In this document: in pieces, positions 1-7,875 of the stretch
How the letters are laid out: each line of letters opens with the position of its first letter
Position numbering within the stretch: the first letter of the stretch is position 1
The notes under the pieces: model-generated
What the model was told of the DNA's origin: nothing
Database searches by the model: none
Seen by the model: the letters and a program-made list of their open reading frames with translations, nothing else
Assembly: GCF_916858675.1 (NCBI RefSeq)
Contig: NZ_CAKASM010000028.1
Coordinates: forward strand, 1-46,975
Source of the DNA: Sphingomonas sp. Leaf21
GTDB taxonomy: Bacteria; Pseudomonadota; Alphaproteobacteria; Sphingomonadales; Sphingomonadaceae
Reading direction: 5' to 3'
Length of the DNA: 46,975 nt
Made by a program: the position numbers and the translations under genes

Positions 1-76
1 GATGCTGTCGCCCGTCGAGTTCGAACGGCAGCAGGCTTTGATGGCTCAAGGCGTCTAGAAAACTAGGGGCTACTCA
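1..76 (+). mobile_element. 3' end of an IS3-family insertion sequence (partial)
   Basis: Bases 2-58 encode the last 18 residues of an IS3-type OrfB transposase (MLSPVEFERQQALMAQGV, then TAG at 56-58). The LSPVEFE motif is typical of the C-terminus of IS3-family DDE transposases. The element appears to end at the CA at 75-76. These 76 bases recur as an exact reverse complement at 46900-46975, which fixes the IS boundary on both sides. The rest of the element lies outside the window. The subgroup cannot be named from this fragment. Confidence 0.85.
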
Positions 77-808
77 ATGCGGGATCGGATGGCGGACACT
101 CCGGGCAAGGCCAACGCCTGGTTGAGCGTCATGCGCTCGCTGCTCGCCTACGGCACGCGCCTGGACATGCGCGCCGATAACCCAGCGTCAGGCATCAAGC
201 GACTGGAACTCGGCGAGCACGAACCGTGGCCAGCGGATTTGTTGGCAGTCGCGCTGGAGAAGGCAACACCGATGACGCGCCTCGCGATCGTGACGGGGCT
301 CTGCTCCGGCCAGCGCGTCAGCGACTGCATCCGCATGCAGTACGGTTGGATTGAGGGCGGCATCATGGAATTGTCGCAGAAGAAGACCGGCAAGGCGGTA
401 GCCATTCCCATGCACGGATTCTGGATCGGCGAGCTGAAGAATCTGCCGCGCAGCGCTACGACGCTGCTGTACGAACGCAGCGGCGCACCATTCAAGACGA
501 CCGGGGCCATCCAGGCCCGGCTGCGAGATCTCATGGCGGACAAGGACGTCCGCGAGGTACATGCGGATCTGGTCGCCCGCGAGCTGATCGCGCCGGACTC
601 GACCTTTTCGTTTCACGGCCTTCGCAAGAACGCGTGCTGCTACCTTCTGGAGCTTGGGTTGAGTGACACCGAGACGGGTTCGATCCTGGGGATGTCCAGC
701 GAAATGGTGCGCCACTACGGCAAGCGCGCACGGGCTCTGATGATCGCCAGGAACGCGGCGGAACGGGTCACGGGTGGTTCCATCGTCCCGATTGCGCGGG
801 CACGTTGA
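77..808 (+). pseudogene. tyrosine recombinase (phage/island integrase), 5'-truncated by the IS
   Basis: The frame encodes the end of the core-binding domain and the whole catalytic domain of a tyrosine site-specific recombinase. Counting from the ATG at the IS junction, catalytic residues are R80 (SGQRVSD), K102/K103, H180 and R183 (FHGLRK), and Y214 (VRHYGKR). The second box-II histidine position holds Met206 (LGMSS). Roughly 100-150 N-terminal residues are missing, because the frame begins directly at the IS end; the ATG at 77 falls at the junction and is probably not the native start. It lies just before the 3' end of tRNA-Glu, the usual place for an integrase of an element inserted in a tRNA gene. 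Most likely an inactive remnant; expression from the IS cannot be excluded. Confidence 0.85.
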
Positions 809-813
809 AAGCG

Positions 814-849
814 GCGGGGGCAAATCGAATGATTTTGCGGGGGCAAATC
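814..849. repeat. 13-bp direct repeat between integrase and tRNA-Glu
   Basis: GCGGGGGCAAATC occurs at 814-826 and again at 837-849, 23 bp apart. The position between an integrase gene and the 3' end of a tRNA suggests recombinase arm-type sites or attachment-site sequence. That is inference; no second attachment site is visible. Confidence 0.4.
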
Positions 850-866
850 ACCCTGACCAACTTCAC

Positions 867-888
867 AAAAACCGCAGTTTTCTGCGGT
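867..888 (-). terminator. intrinsic terminator of tRNA-Glu
   Basis: On the minus strand ACCGCAG, an AAAA loop and CTGCGGT form a 7-bp hairpin followed by TTTTTG, starting one base after the encoded CCA of tRNA-Glu. Confidence 0.8.
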
Positions 889-963
889 TGGTGACCCCTA
901 CGAGAATCGAACTCGTGTTTTCGCCGTGAGAGGGCGACGTCCTAACCGCTAGACGAAGGGGCC
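889..963 (-). tRNA. tRNA-Glu (anticodon CTC)
   Basis: The minus strand folds as a cloverleaf. The acceptor stem pairs GGCCCCT (963-957) with AGGGGTC (899-893), with one G-U pair. The D-arm has TCTAGCGGTTAGGA. The anticodon stem TCGCC/GGCGA closes the loop CTCTCAC, giving anticodon CTC for the GAG codon. The T-arm has GTTCGATTC. Discriminator A is at 892 and CCA is encoded at 891-889. The 3' end faces the truncated integrase, consistent with an element inserted at this gene. Confidence 0.95.
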
Positions 964-1039
964 GTGTGCGGAGGGGCGCTGTTAGCGGGGGAGGGGCGGG
1001 GCGTCAAGGACCCCTCGGGCCAAAAGGTGATAAATGTTG

Positions 1040-1076
1040 AAAAGGGCGGGCTGAAGGGCACGCCGCCCGCCCTTTT
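1040..1076 (-). terminator. terminator after aroG
   Basis: AAAAGGGCGGGC (1040-1051) and GCCCGCCCTTTT (1065-1076) are perfect 12-bp inverted arms. The T-run of the minus strand follows the hairpin 6 bases after the aroG stop. The symmetry would also allow function on the plus strand. Confidence 0.8.
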
Positions 1077-1082
1077 CATTGG

Positions 1083-2456
1083 TCAGGCCGCGTCCTTGCG
1101 GCGCTCGGCCATTTCCTCGTTGAGCATTTCCGCCAGCAGGAAGGCCAATTCCAGGCTCTGTCCGGCGTTCAGGCGCGGGTCGCAATGCGTGTGGTAGCGA
1201 TCGGCCAGCGATTGCTCGGTGACGTCGATCGCACCGCCGGTGCATTCGGTGACGTTCTGGCCGGTCATCTCGGCATGGATGCCGCCCGCATGGGTGCCCT
1301 CTGCGCGGTGGACGGCGAAGAAGCCGCGCACCTCGGCCAGGATGCGGTCGAAGGGGCGCGTCTTGTAGCCGGTCGCCGCCTTGATCGTGTTGCCGTGCAT
1401 CGGATCGCACGACCAGACGACCGGGTGGCCTTCACGCGTCACGGCGCGGACCAGCTTGGGCAGATGCGCCTCGATCTTGTCATGGCCATAGCGGGTGATG
1501 AGCGTCATGCGGCCCGGCACGCGACCGGGGTTCAGCGTGTCGAGCATACGCAGCAGCGCCTCGGGCTCGAGGCTGGGCCCGCACTTGACGCCGATCGGGT
1601 TGCCGATGCCGCGCAGGAACTCGACATGGGCCGATCCCTCGAAACGGGTGCGGTCGCCGATCCACAGGAAATGCGCGGAGGTGTCGTACCAGTCGCCCGT
1701 CAGCGAATCCTGCCGGGTCAGCGCCTGCTCATAGGGGAGCAGCAGCGCCTCGTGGCTGGTGTAGAAGCTGGTCTGCGCAAGCTGCGGGACCGACGCGGGA
1801 TCGATGCCGCACGCCGCCATGAAGTCGAGCGCCTCGCCGATCCGATCGGCGGTCTCGGCGTATTTCTGTGCCCAGGGGCTGCGGCCCATGAAGTCGTGGG
1901 TCCAGCGATGGACCTGGTGCAGATTGGCATAGCCGCCCTGCGCGAAGGCGCGCAGCAGGTTCAGCGTCGCCGCGGACTGCGCGTATGAGCGCAGCATCCG
2001 CTGCGGATCGGGCACGCGGGCCTCGGGCGTGAAGGCGATGTCGTTGACATTGTCGCCGCGATAGCTGGGCAGCTCGATCCCGCCGATCACCTCGGTATCG
2101 GCCGAGCGCGGCTTGGCGAACTGGCCCGCCATGCGGCCCAGCTTCACGACGGGCAGCTTGGATGCGAAGGTCAGGACGACCGCCATCTGGAGGATGACGC
2201 GGAAGGTGTCGCGGATGTTGTTGGCGCTATGCTCGGCAAAGCTCTCGGCGCAATCGCCACCCTGGAGCAGGAAACCCCGGCCCGCCGCCACTTCGGCCAG
2301 TTCCGCGGTCAGGCTGCGCGCCTCGCCCGCAAATACCAGCGGCGGATAGGTCGCCAGCGTCCTGGTCGCGGCGTCCAGCGCGTTCTGATCGGGGTAACGG
2401 GGAAGCTGGCGCGCCTCTGCGCTTGTCCAGCTGTCGGGGGCCCATTTCGCGGCCAT
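1083..2456 (-). CDS. aroG: class II 3-deoxy-7-phosphoheptulonate (DAHP) synthase
   Basis: Condenses phosphoenolpyruvate with erythrose 4-phosphate, the first step of the shikimate pathway, in the cytoplasm. The 457-residue length fits the class II (plant/mycobacterial type) family. The start MAAKWAPDSW is preceded by AGGA six bases upstream. Metal ligands expected from the family are present: Cys69 in QGGDCAE, the histidine in DPMHGN, the glutamate in HAEMTGQ and the aspartate in CDPRLNAGQ. The same frame stays open far upstream of 2456, but that part lies antisense to the peptidase gene and has no family resemblance. The gene stands alone between tRNA-Glu and the divergent M48 peptidase gene, with its own terminator. 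No regulatory leader is apparent. Confidence 0.97.
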   Translation of the reverse strand: MAAKWAPDSWTSAEARQLPRYPDQNALDAATRTLATYPPLVFAGEARSLTAELAEVAAGRGFLLQGGDCAESFAEHSANNIRDTFRVILQMAVVLTFASKLPVVKLGRMAGQFAKPRSADTEVIGGIELPSYRGDNVNDIAFTPEARVPDPQRMLRSYAQSAATLNLLRAFAQGGYANLHQVHRWTHDFMGRSPWAQKYAETADRIGEALDFMAACGIDPASVPQLAQTSFYTSHEALLLPYEQALTRQDSLTGDWYDTSAHFLWIGDRTRFEGSAHVEFLRGIGNPIGVKCGPSLEPEALLRMLDTLNPGRVPGRMTLITRYGHDKIEAHLPKLVRAVTREGHPVVWSCDPMHGNTIKAATGYKTRPFDRILAEVRGFFAVHRAEGTHAGGIHAEMTGQNVTECTGGAIDVTEQSLADRYHTHCDPRLNAGQSLELAFLLAEMLNEEMAERRKDAA

Positions 2457-2652
2457 GGCAGTCCTGCTCTTTCGTGTTCTTGCTATCGATCCGATCGCCC
2501 ATGCGCCGAATCCGGCGACGACGCAATGAAGTTGGCGTTTGGGGGGCGCAAGTCGCGCGGTTTGTTGCGCGTGATACGAGTTTGCGCCGAGCGACCGGCC
2601 GATGCGCCGACCGGTTTTGCCGAACGCCGACGAAGCCGCTAGCAGGAGCGCG

Positions 2653-3696
2653 ATGTCGCGTGTCCCCTTCCTGTCGTCGGCGTTCGTCGCCCTGTCCGCC
2701 CTGCTGCTGACGGTGCCGCATCGGGCGCCAGCGACGGCTCCGCTCGACGCGGCGGCCACGGTCGAGCGGAGTGACGATGCCGCGCTGTTCGGTGCGATGC
2801 GCGATGCGGACCTGCGACTCGCGACGATCGCATGGCGGCTCGCCACCGCGAATGCCGCGATCTGCCGTGACGTGGCGCCGACGCCGGGGCTGGTGATCCA
2901 TGCGATCGACCAATATGATCCCGGCGTTCGCAAGCAATTGCCCGCGCTGTTCGGGTTCGATGGGCCGGTCGCGGTCGAGGCGGTGGTGGCGGGAAGCGCG
3001 GCCGCCAAGGCGGGTGTCCTCGCCAACGACACGATCGCGGCGATCGACGGCAAGCCCCTGTCGGCGAATCCGGCGGGTGCGACCCAGGCCAACACGGCGA
3101 CCCGCGATGCCGCGCAGCGCCTTCTCCTGGCGGAGCCCGCCGATCGGCCGCTGCGCCTGACCCTGGTGCGCAAGGGGGCGCGGCGTGAGGTCACGGTCCC
3201 GGCGCAACCCGGCTGCCGTTCGCGGTTCGAGATGTTGATGGGGCCGGGCCTGACCGCCTCCGCGGACGGCGACATCGTCCAGATCGGTTCGCGATTTTTC
3301 GAACGTTTCGACGACCGGATGATCGCGGTGGTCGTCGGGCATGAGTTCTCGCACAACATCCTGCATCATCGCGACCGCCTCGACTCAGCGGGGGTGAAGC
3401 GGGGAATCCTCTCCGAATTCGGCCGCAACGGCCGACTGTTCCGCCAGACCGAGACGGAGGCGGACCTGCTGGGCGTCGTGCTGATGCGCAACGCGGGCTA
3501 TGATCCGCAGGATGCGGTGCGCTTCTGGCGCGAACATGGCGGAGAGGTCGATGGCGGCCTGTTCCGAAGCCGCACCCATCCGTCTTCCTCCGCGCGCGCC
3601 GATGCGGTGGCGGCGGAAATCGCGACGATCCCGGCGGATGCTCCGACGCCCTATCGTCCGCCCTTGCTCGACCGCGCGACCGCGCCGCTGCGATAA
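2653..3696 (+). CDS. M48-family metallopeptidase with PDZ-like domain, exported
   Basis: Predicted zinc protease of the cell envelope. The 347-residue protein starts MSRVPFLSS after AGGAG (2644-2648) and opens with a hydrophobic signal segment (about residues 5-22). A PDZ-like region follows at about 95-180 (VVAGSAAAKAGVLANDTIAAIDG). The gluzincin motif HEFSH is at 230-234, and ETEAD at 267-271 supplies the third zinc ligand (E267), as in M48/Ste24-type peptidases. Proteins of this type are thought to take part in envelope quality control; the substrate is unknown. Divergent from aroG and followed after 54 bp by a small membrane protein gene on the same strand. Confidence 0.85.
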   Translation: MSRVPFLSSAFVALSALLLTVPHRAPATAPLDAAATVERSDDAALFGAMRDADLRLATIAWRLATANAAICRDVAPTPGLVIHAIDQYDPGVRKQLPALFGFDGPVAVEAVVAGSAAAKAGVLANDTIAAIDGKPLSANPAGATQANTATRDAAQRLLLAEPADRPLRLTLVRKGARREVTVPAQPGCRSRFEMLMGPGLTASADGDIVQIGSRFFERFDDRMIAVVVGHEFSHNILHHRDRLDSAGVKRGILSEFGRNGRLFRQTETEADLLGVVLMRNAGYDPQDAVRFWREHGGEVDGGLFRSRTHPSSSARADAVAAEIATIPADAPTPYRPPLLDRATAPLR

Positions 3697-3750
3697 CCGG
3701 CGTAGCGACAGGGATTGTGTCCCGTCGCCGCGCACGCCAAAGGCGCCGCC

Positions 3751-4065
3751 ATGGATATACCCGCACGCTATGCCCAGTTCATCCAGTGGATCGGCGATGG
3801 GACCGGCATGGCCGACAGCCTGCTGCACGTTCATGCGGGGATGGCGGTGCTGTTCCTGGCGCGCGTGCTGACCCGCAAGTCGCTGGCCACGCCGATCCCG
3901 CTCGCCTGCGTCGCGCTGGCGGAGGCGGCGAACGAGATCCTCGACCGGCTGCATTATGGATCATGGCGCTGGGCCGACACGCTGGGCGATGTCGCCAACA
4001 CCATGTTCTGGCCGACCGTCCTGTTCATCGGGCTTCGGATGCGGAGCCCGCGCGGTCGTCGCTAA
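3751..4065 (+). CDS. small membrane protein, paralogue of the protein at 12550-12900
   Basis: Function not recognised. The 104-residue protein has three likely membrane-spanning stretches, around LLHVHAGMAVLFLARVL, IPLACVALAEAANEIL and ANTMFWPTVLFIGL. It shares a pattern with the product at 12550-12900: DS-x-LH-x-H-x-GMA near the N-terminus, E-x-x-NE in the middle and M-[FL]-WPTV near the C-terminus. The start MDIPARY is chosen because AAGG lies about seven bases upstream and the preceding codons carry no such pattern. Convergent with cysS, 16 bp away. A shared family of integral membrane proteins is clear from the sequence; any activity would be a guess. Confidence 0.8.
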   Translation: MDIPARYAQFIQWIGDGTGMADSLLHVHAGMAVLFLARVLTRKSLATPIPLACVALAEAANEILDRLHYGSWRWADTLGDVANTMFWPTVLFIGLRMRSPRGRR

Positions 4066-4081
4066 AGGGCGGCGGAGGGGA

Positions 4082-5536
4082 TCACCCCTCCGGCAGCACC
4101 GGTTTCCAGTCCCAGCCCAGCGGATCGCCGTCCATCACCTCGACCCCGCCGGCGAGCAGCGTGTCGCGGATCGCGTCGGAGCGGGCGAAGTCCTTGTCGA
4201 TACGCGCGGCGCGGCGCTCGGCCAGATGCGCCTCGATCGCGTCGTCGCTCAGCGTCGCCGATTCGGGGCGCGTGCGGAGGTCCGCGCGGGTCAGGGTCGC
4301 GAGCTGCAGCCCCAGCGTGGCGTCGAAATCGGTCAGCGCGGCGAGCCGGATACCGGGCGACAGCTTCTTGTCGGCCAGCATCTCGTCCAGCACCGGCAAG
4401 GCGCGCGGTGTCGCCAGATCGTCCGACAGCGCAGCGTCGAGTCGCACACGATAGGGGGCCGCATCCCCCTTCTCGGGGGCGTCGGCGCGGGTCCGCAGCC
4501 CCTCGACCGTCTGGACCAGCCGCTTCAGGCGGACCTGGGCGGCGGCCAGGCCCTCCCAGCTGAACTCCATTTCCGAACGATACTGCGCCTGCAGGCACAT
4601 CAGTCGATAGGCGAGCGGGTGGAAACCGCGATCGATCAGCGCCTGCAGCGTCAGGAACTGGCCCGACGACTTGGACATCTTGCCGGTGCGGTCGACCAGG
4701 AAGTTGTTGTGCATCCAGATGTTCGCGCCCGTGTCGCTCGAACATTGATGCGCCTGGTTCTGCGCGATCTCGTTGGGGTGATGGATCTCGCGGTGGTCGA
4801 TGCCGCCGGTGTGGATGTCGAACTGCGCGCCCAGATATTGCCTGCTCATCACCGAGCATTCCAGATGCCAGCCGGGCGCGCCGGGGCCCCAGGGGCTATC
4901 CCATTCCATCTGGCGATTCTCGCCGGGCGCCGAGGCGCGCCAGATGGCGAAGTCGGCAGGGTGGCGCTTGCCCGCGACGGGGTCGATCCGGCCTTCGCCT
5001 TCATCGTCATGATGGCGTGCCAGCCGTCCATAGTCAGGTACGGTCGTCACATCGAAATACAGGCCGTCGGGCAGGCGATAGCAATGCCCGGCCTCGATCG
5101 CCTTCGCGAAGTCGATCATCTGCGGCACATGATCGGTCGCCAGCGGGAAGCGCGTCGGCTCGGCGATGCCGAGGTCCTTCAGGTTGCGTTTGAACGCCGC
5201 CGTATAATGCGCGGCGACCGCCCAGATATCCTGGCCGCTCTTCTTCGCGGCGGCCTCCATCTTGTCGTCACCCGCATCCGCGTCGGAGGTCAGGTGGCCG
5301 ACATCGGTGATGTTGATGATGTGCGTCAGCGGCCACCCCTTCCACCGCAGCACGCGCGACAGCGTGTCGGTAAAGACATAGGCGCGCAGATTGCCGATAT
5401 GCGCATAGTTGTAGACCGTCGGCCCGCAGGAATAGACGCGGACATTGGCCGGATCGATCGGCCGGAACGTCTCTGTCGCGCGGGTCAGGCTGTTATACAG
5501 GGTCAGCGGGATCGTGTCGGTGTCTGGCGCGGTCAT
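4082..5536 (-). CDS. cysS: cysteinyl-tRNA synthetase
   Basis: Class I synthetase charging tRNA-Cys in the cytoplasm. At 484 residues it is close to the family norm. The HIGH motif is AHIGN (45-49) and the KMSKS motif is at 286-290. Zinc ligands typical of CysRS are visible: Cys37 in SCGPTVY, Cys227 in HLECSVM and the HHPNE motif near 252-256. The start MTAPDTDT sits in front of the conserved ITLYNSL-like opening. Monocistronic as far as can be seen: it converges with the small membrane gene and has a long spacer in front. Confidence 0.98.
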   Translation of the reverse strand: MTAPDTDTIPLTLYNSLTRATETFRPIDPANVRVYSCGPTVYNYAHIGNLRAYVFTDTLSRVLRWKGWPLTHIINITDVGHLTSDADAGDDKMEAAAKKSGQDIWAVAAHYTAAFKRNLKDLGIAEPTRFPLATDHVPQMIDFAKAIEAGHCYRLPDGLYFDVTTVPDYGRLARHHDDEGEGRIDPVAGKRHPADFAIWRASAPGENRQMEWDSPWGPGAPGWHLECSVMSRQYLGAQFDIHTGGIDHREIHHPNEIAQNQAHQCSSDTGANIWMHNNFLVDRTGKMSKSSGQFLTLQALIDRGFHPLAYRLMCLQAQYRSEMEFSWEGLAAAQVRLKRLVQTVEGLRTRADAPEKGDAAPYRVRLDAALSDDLATPRALPVLDEMLADKKLSPGIRLAALTDFDATLGLQLATLTRADLRTRPESATLSDDAIEAHLAERRAARIDKDFARSDAIRDTLLAGGVEVMDGDPLGWDWKPVLPEG

Positions 5537-5923
5537 CGGCCTGCCTTAGCCATGTCGGCTTCGCCCCGAAAGGGGGCCCCGGTCCGGCGGGAGCAGGACC
5601 GGGGCCGACGCGATGACAGGGGAGGCACCGCGCCTGTTCGTTCCGGCGCCTGAAAGGCTCGAGAACGTGTCAGGGTGTCCGGCGTACGGGAGTTGGCCGG
5701 ACAGCCAGTGCTTTAGGCTCCGCCGCATCACAACAGCATGTCCGCGGCATGACATCGCCTTTCATTTCAATCACGCCGTGCCGGTCGATGCCGCGCAAGG
5801 CCGGGGAGCGATTTGCGAACCGACGGGTTGTATTCGCCACACCGCACTGCTAGGAGCGCGCAACGTTGCGGCCACAGCATTCTGCGGCCGCTTTATTCTG
5901 TTTTGCCGGAGCAATTCGTTTTT
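5537..5923. other. 387-bp intergenic stretch with an 11-bp hairpin
   Basis: No convincing gene on either strand. GGCCCCGGTCC (5575-5585) and GGACCGGGGCC (5596-5606) form a perfect 11-bp stem with a 10-base loop just upstream of cysS. It has no T-run, so it may be a transcript-leader structure rather than a terminator. The remainder should hold the cysS and rpsU promoters, which I cannot place precisely. Confidence 0.5.
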
Positions 5924-6130
5924 ATGCAGATCATCGTTCGCGACAACAATGTGGATCAGGCCCTTCGCGCGCTCAAGAAGAAGCTGCAGCGGGAAGGCGT
6001 GTATCGCGAAATGAAGCTCCGTCGCCACTACGAAAAGCCGTCGGAAAAGCGCGCTCGTGAGCGTGCGGCGGCGGTGCGTCGCGCGCGCAAGCTGGAGCGT
6101 AAGCGCGCCGAGCGCGACGGCGCCCGGTAA
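5924..6130 (+). CDS. rpsU: 30S ribosomal protein S21
   Basis: Small basic protein of the 30S subunit, needed for efficient initiation. The 68 residues match the S21 family throughout: MQIIVRDNNVDQALRALKKK at the start, REMKLRRHYEKPSEKRARE in the middle and an Arg/Lys-rich tail. The ATG at 5924 gives the canonical N-terminus. The nearest purine-rich element (GGAG at 5908-5911) is unusually far upstream, about 12 bases, and the spacer is T-rich. Stands alone; the FKBP gene follows after 163 bp. Confidence 0.97.
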   Translation: MQIIVRDNNVDQALRALKKKLQREGVYREMKLRRHYEKPSEKRARERAAAVRRARKLERKRAERDGAR

Positions 6131-6293
6131 TAGGCCGACTGGCCGGGTGGCGTCCGTCCTGCGGCTCCCATGGGGCCGGGATGGACCGTCCGGTCGGATG
6201 GGTCGCTGATTCGCCCCGGCGGATCGCGACCCGCGCTTATGGGCCGCGTCATGGCGGCCCGACCAACGCCAACGCACAAAGCGAGAAACAGGC

Positions 6294-6863
6294 ATGTCCG
6301 TCACCGCTGTTCCCCTTCGTCCCGTCCGGCGTTCCTATCTGGTCTGGATATGGGTGGCGGTTATCGCCGCAGTCGTCGTGGCCGCGCTGCTGGCGCGTCA
6401 GGGCGATGCCGCCTTGCTGCGCGAGGCGCGTGGCGCGGGTGTCGTGACCACGGCGTCCGGCCTCCAGTACAAGGTGATCGAGCCTGGTCAGGGCGGCCCG
6501 CATCCGACCGCAACCGACGTGGCGCTGGTCAACTATACCGGTCGCCTGATCGACGGCACGGTGTTCGACAAGTCGCAGCAGCCGGCGCCGATGCCGCTCT
6601 CGGGCGTGCTGCCCGGCTTCTCCGAAGCGCTCAAGCTGATGCCGAAGGGCGCCAAATATCGGTTCTGGCTGCCCGCCAAGATCGGTTACGGCGACCGCGC
6701 GAACGACAAGATCCCGGCGAATTCGACGCTGGTCTTCGATGTCGAGCTGCTCGACTTCATCCCGGAGGCGGTGTTGCGGCAGATGCAGGCGCAGCAGTCG
6801 ATGATGGGCGGAATGCCCGGTGGGGCTCCAGGCGGCGTTCCCGGCGCGCCGTCGCCCCGCTGA
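6294..6863 (+). CDS. membrane-anchored FKBP-type peptidyl-prolyl isomerase
   Basis: Catalyses cis-trans isomerisation at proline, probably as a folding helper on the periplasmic face. The 189-residue protein has one N-terminal membrane anchor (about residues 15-36), then an FKBP domain from about 50 to 155. Family motifs are visible: SGLQYKVIEPG, VNYTGRLIDGTVFDKS, LPGFSEALKLMPKGAKYRFWLP, GYGDR and NSTLVFDVELLDF. The tail is rich in Gly, Pro and Met. The start is preceded by GAGAAACAGGC. The substrate is unknown. Confidence 0.93.
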   Translation: MSVTAVPLRPVRRSYLVWIWVAVIAAVVVAALLARQGDAALLREARGAGVVTTASGLQYKVIEPGQGGPHPTATDVALVNYTGRLIDGTVFDKSQQPAPMPLSGVLPGFSEALKLMPKGAKYRFWLPAKIGYGDRANDKIPANSTLVFDVELLDFIPEAVLRQMQAQQSMMGGMPGGAPGGVPGAPSPR

Positions 6864-7384
6864 CCTAACCGCTCCCTGTGGGAGCGTATGGACCGAAATG
6901 TGATCGCCGGGGTTCCGCAGGGAGCCCCGGCGATTGTCGTTTGGGGTGGTGACGGACGCGCGTCGTGCTCTGGGGGCGATCGACATTCCGCTTATTCTTC
7001 CCTGTCCCCTCCACGAGGGGCGAGGGACGGACAGGCATAGTTGAATGGCGATCGGCCCTCGATCCTGGGGTCGGCCGCCAGACGCCATAACGGACGTCAT
7101 CTCAGCCGAGGCTGGGGCTTTTCGATTTGGGCAGCGTCCCTTGCCGACTTCCTCGCCAGGAAGGGGGCCGACAAACTCTCATCTGTCATCACGCCAATGG
7201 CGGGCGACCGCGTGGCTGGCCGCAAGAAGGCGATGGCCTGACGCGATGAGCAGGGACACGCCTCACCACAATCCTTGTGCCCAGTACGGTCCTCGCAGGG
7301 GGGGGCAGGATTGTTTAAAAGCCCACGGCCGTGCCCTGGCGCGTCATGGATGGCCGCCTGATCCTCCACCCCATCTTCACGGCA
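6864..7384. other. intergenic stretch without a convincing gene
   Basis: Two hairpins follow the FKBP stop: CGCTCCC/GGGAGCG (6870-6876 and 6880-6886, 3-base loop) and ATCGCCGGGG/CCCCGGCGAT (6903-6912 and 6925-6934). The second is probably the FKBP transcript end although the T-run is poor. The rest (about 6950-7384) has only short frames without family resemblance, a good ribosome site or normal composition. No RNA gene is recognised. Confidence 0.45.
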
Positions 7385-7414
7385 CAAAAAAATAGCGGCC
7401 CGAAGGCCGCTATT
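7385..7414 (-). terminator. intrinsic terminator after the small exported protein gene
   Basis: On the minus strand AATAGCGGCC, a TTCG tetraloop and GGCCGCTATT form a 10-bp stem followed by a run of T. It lies 26 bp beyond the stop of the gene at 7441-7680. Confidence 0.92.
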
Positions 7415-7440
7415 CCTTTCAGCCGTGAGGCTGAAGCAAC

Positions 7441-7680
7441 TTAGTTGCTGTCGGCCGAATCGCTCGAGTCGGCGACGACAACGATGCCGGCGACGACAGC
7501 AGCAGCAGCCAGAACGGCGACGAGGATGCCACCGCCGGCCAGGCCGTTCTTCTTCGCGGTCGGCGCCGAGGCGCGAACCGACTTCGAAACCGAAAGGCTG
7601 GCAGCCGGATTCGCAGCCATCGCCGGAGCGACGGTCATCGAAACGGCGGCAGCGGCGACGAGAAACTTCCCAAGACGCAT
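7441..7680 (-). CDS. small exported or membrane protein, function unknown
   Basis: The 79-residue product starts MRLGKFLV after GGGAG six bases upstream. An N-terminal signal peptide (about 1-23, ending VAPAMA) is followed by a basic linker (KSVRASAPTAKKNG) and a second hydrophobic stretch (GGGILVAVLAAAAVVAGIVVVA), then the acidic tail DSSDSADSN. The layout suggests cleavage followed by membrane insertion. A strong ribosome site and a strong terminator make it a genuine single-gene unit. I do not recognise a named family. Confidence 0.8.
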   Translation of the reverse strand: MRLGKFLVAAAAVSMTVAPAMAANPAASLSVSKSVRASAPTAKKNGLAGGGILVAVLAAAAVVAGIVVVADSSDSADSN

Positions 7681-7875
7681 GTCGAACTCCCTTAAGATAT
7701 GCGGGTAGGCCCATGGCACGGAGACCGGGACATGGCAAGCCCACCAACGAGTATGGGACAGTTATGCTCCCACACCGATGCGGCAATGCAACATTACTTC
7801 ACCGCTATGCGGCTATACTGTGCTTTGCCGACAAACGGAATGCCCTGACAATCGTTTCGCCCCGGTAAACAGGCC

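Noticed and set aside
1083..3359. A 758-residue frame covering aroG with a long N-terminal extension
   Set aside because: The extension lies antisense to the M48 peptidase gene, lacks family resemblance, and the ribosome site and conserved start are at 2456.
7041..7241. 66-residue frame in the gap before the small exported gene
   Set aside because: Composition typical of a chance frame in GC-rich DNA, with no start support and no recognisable motif.
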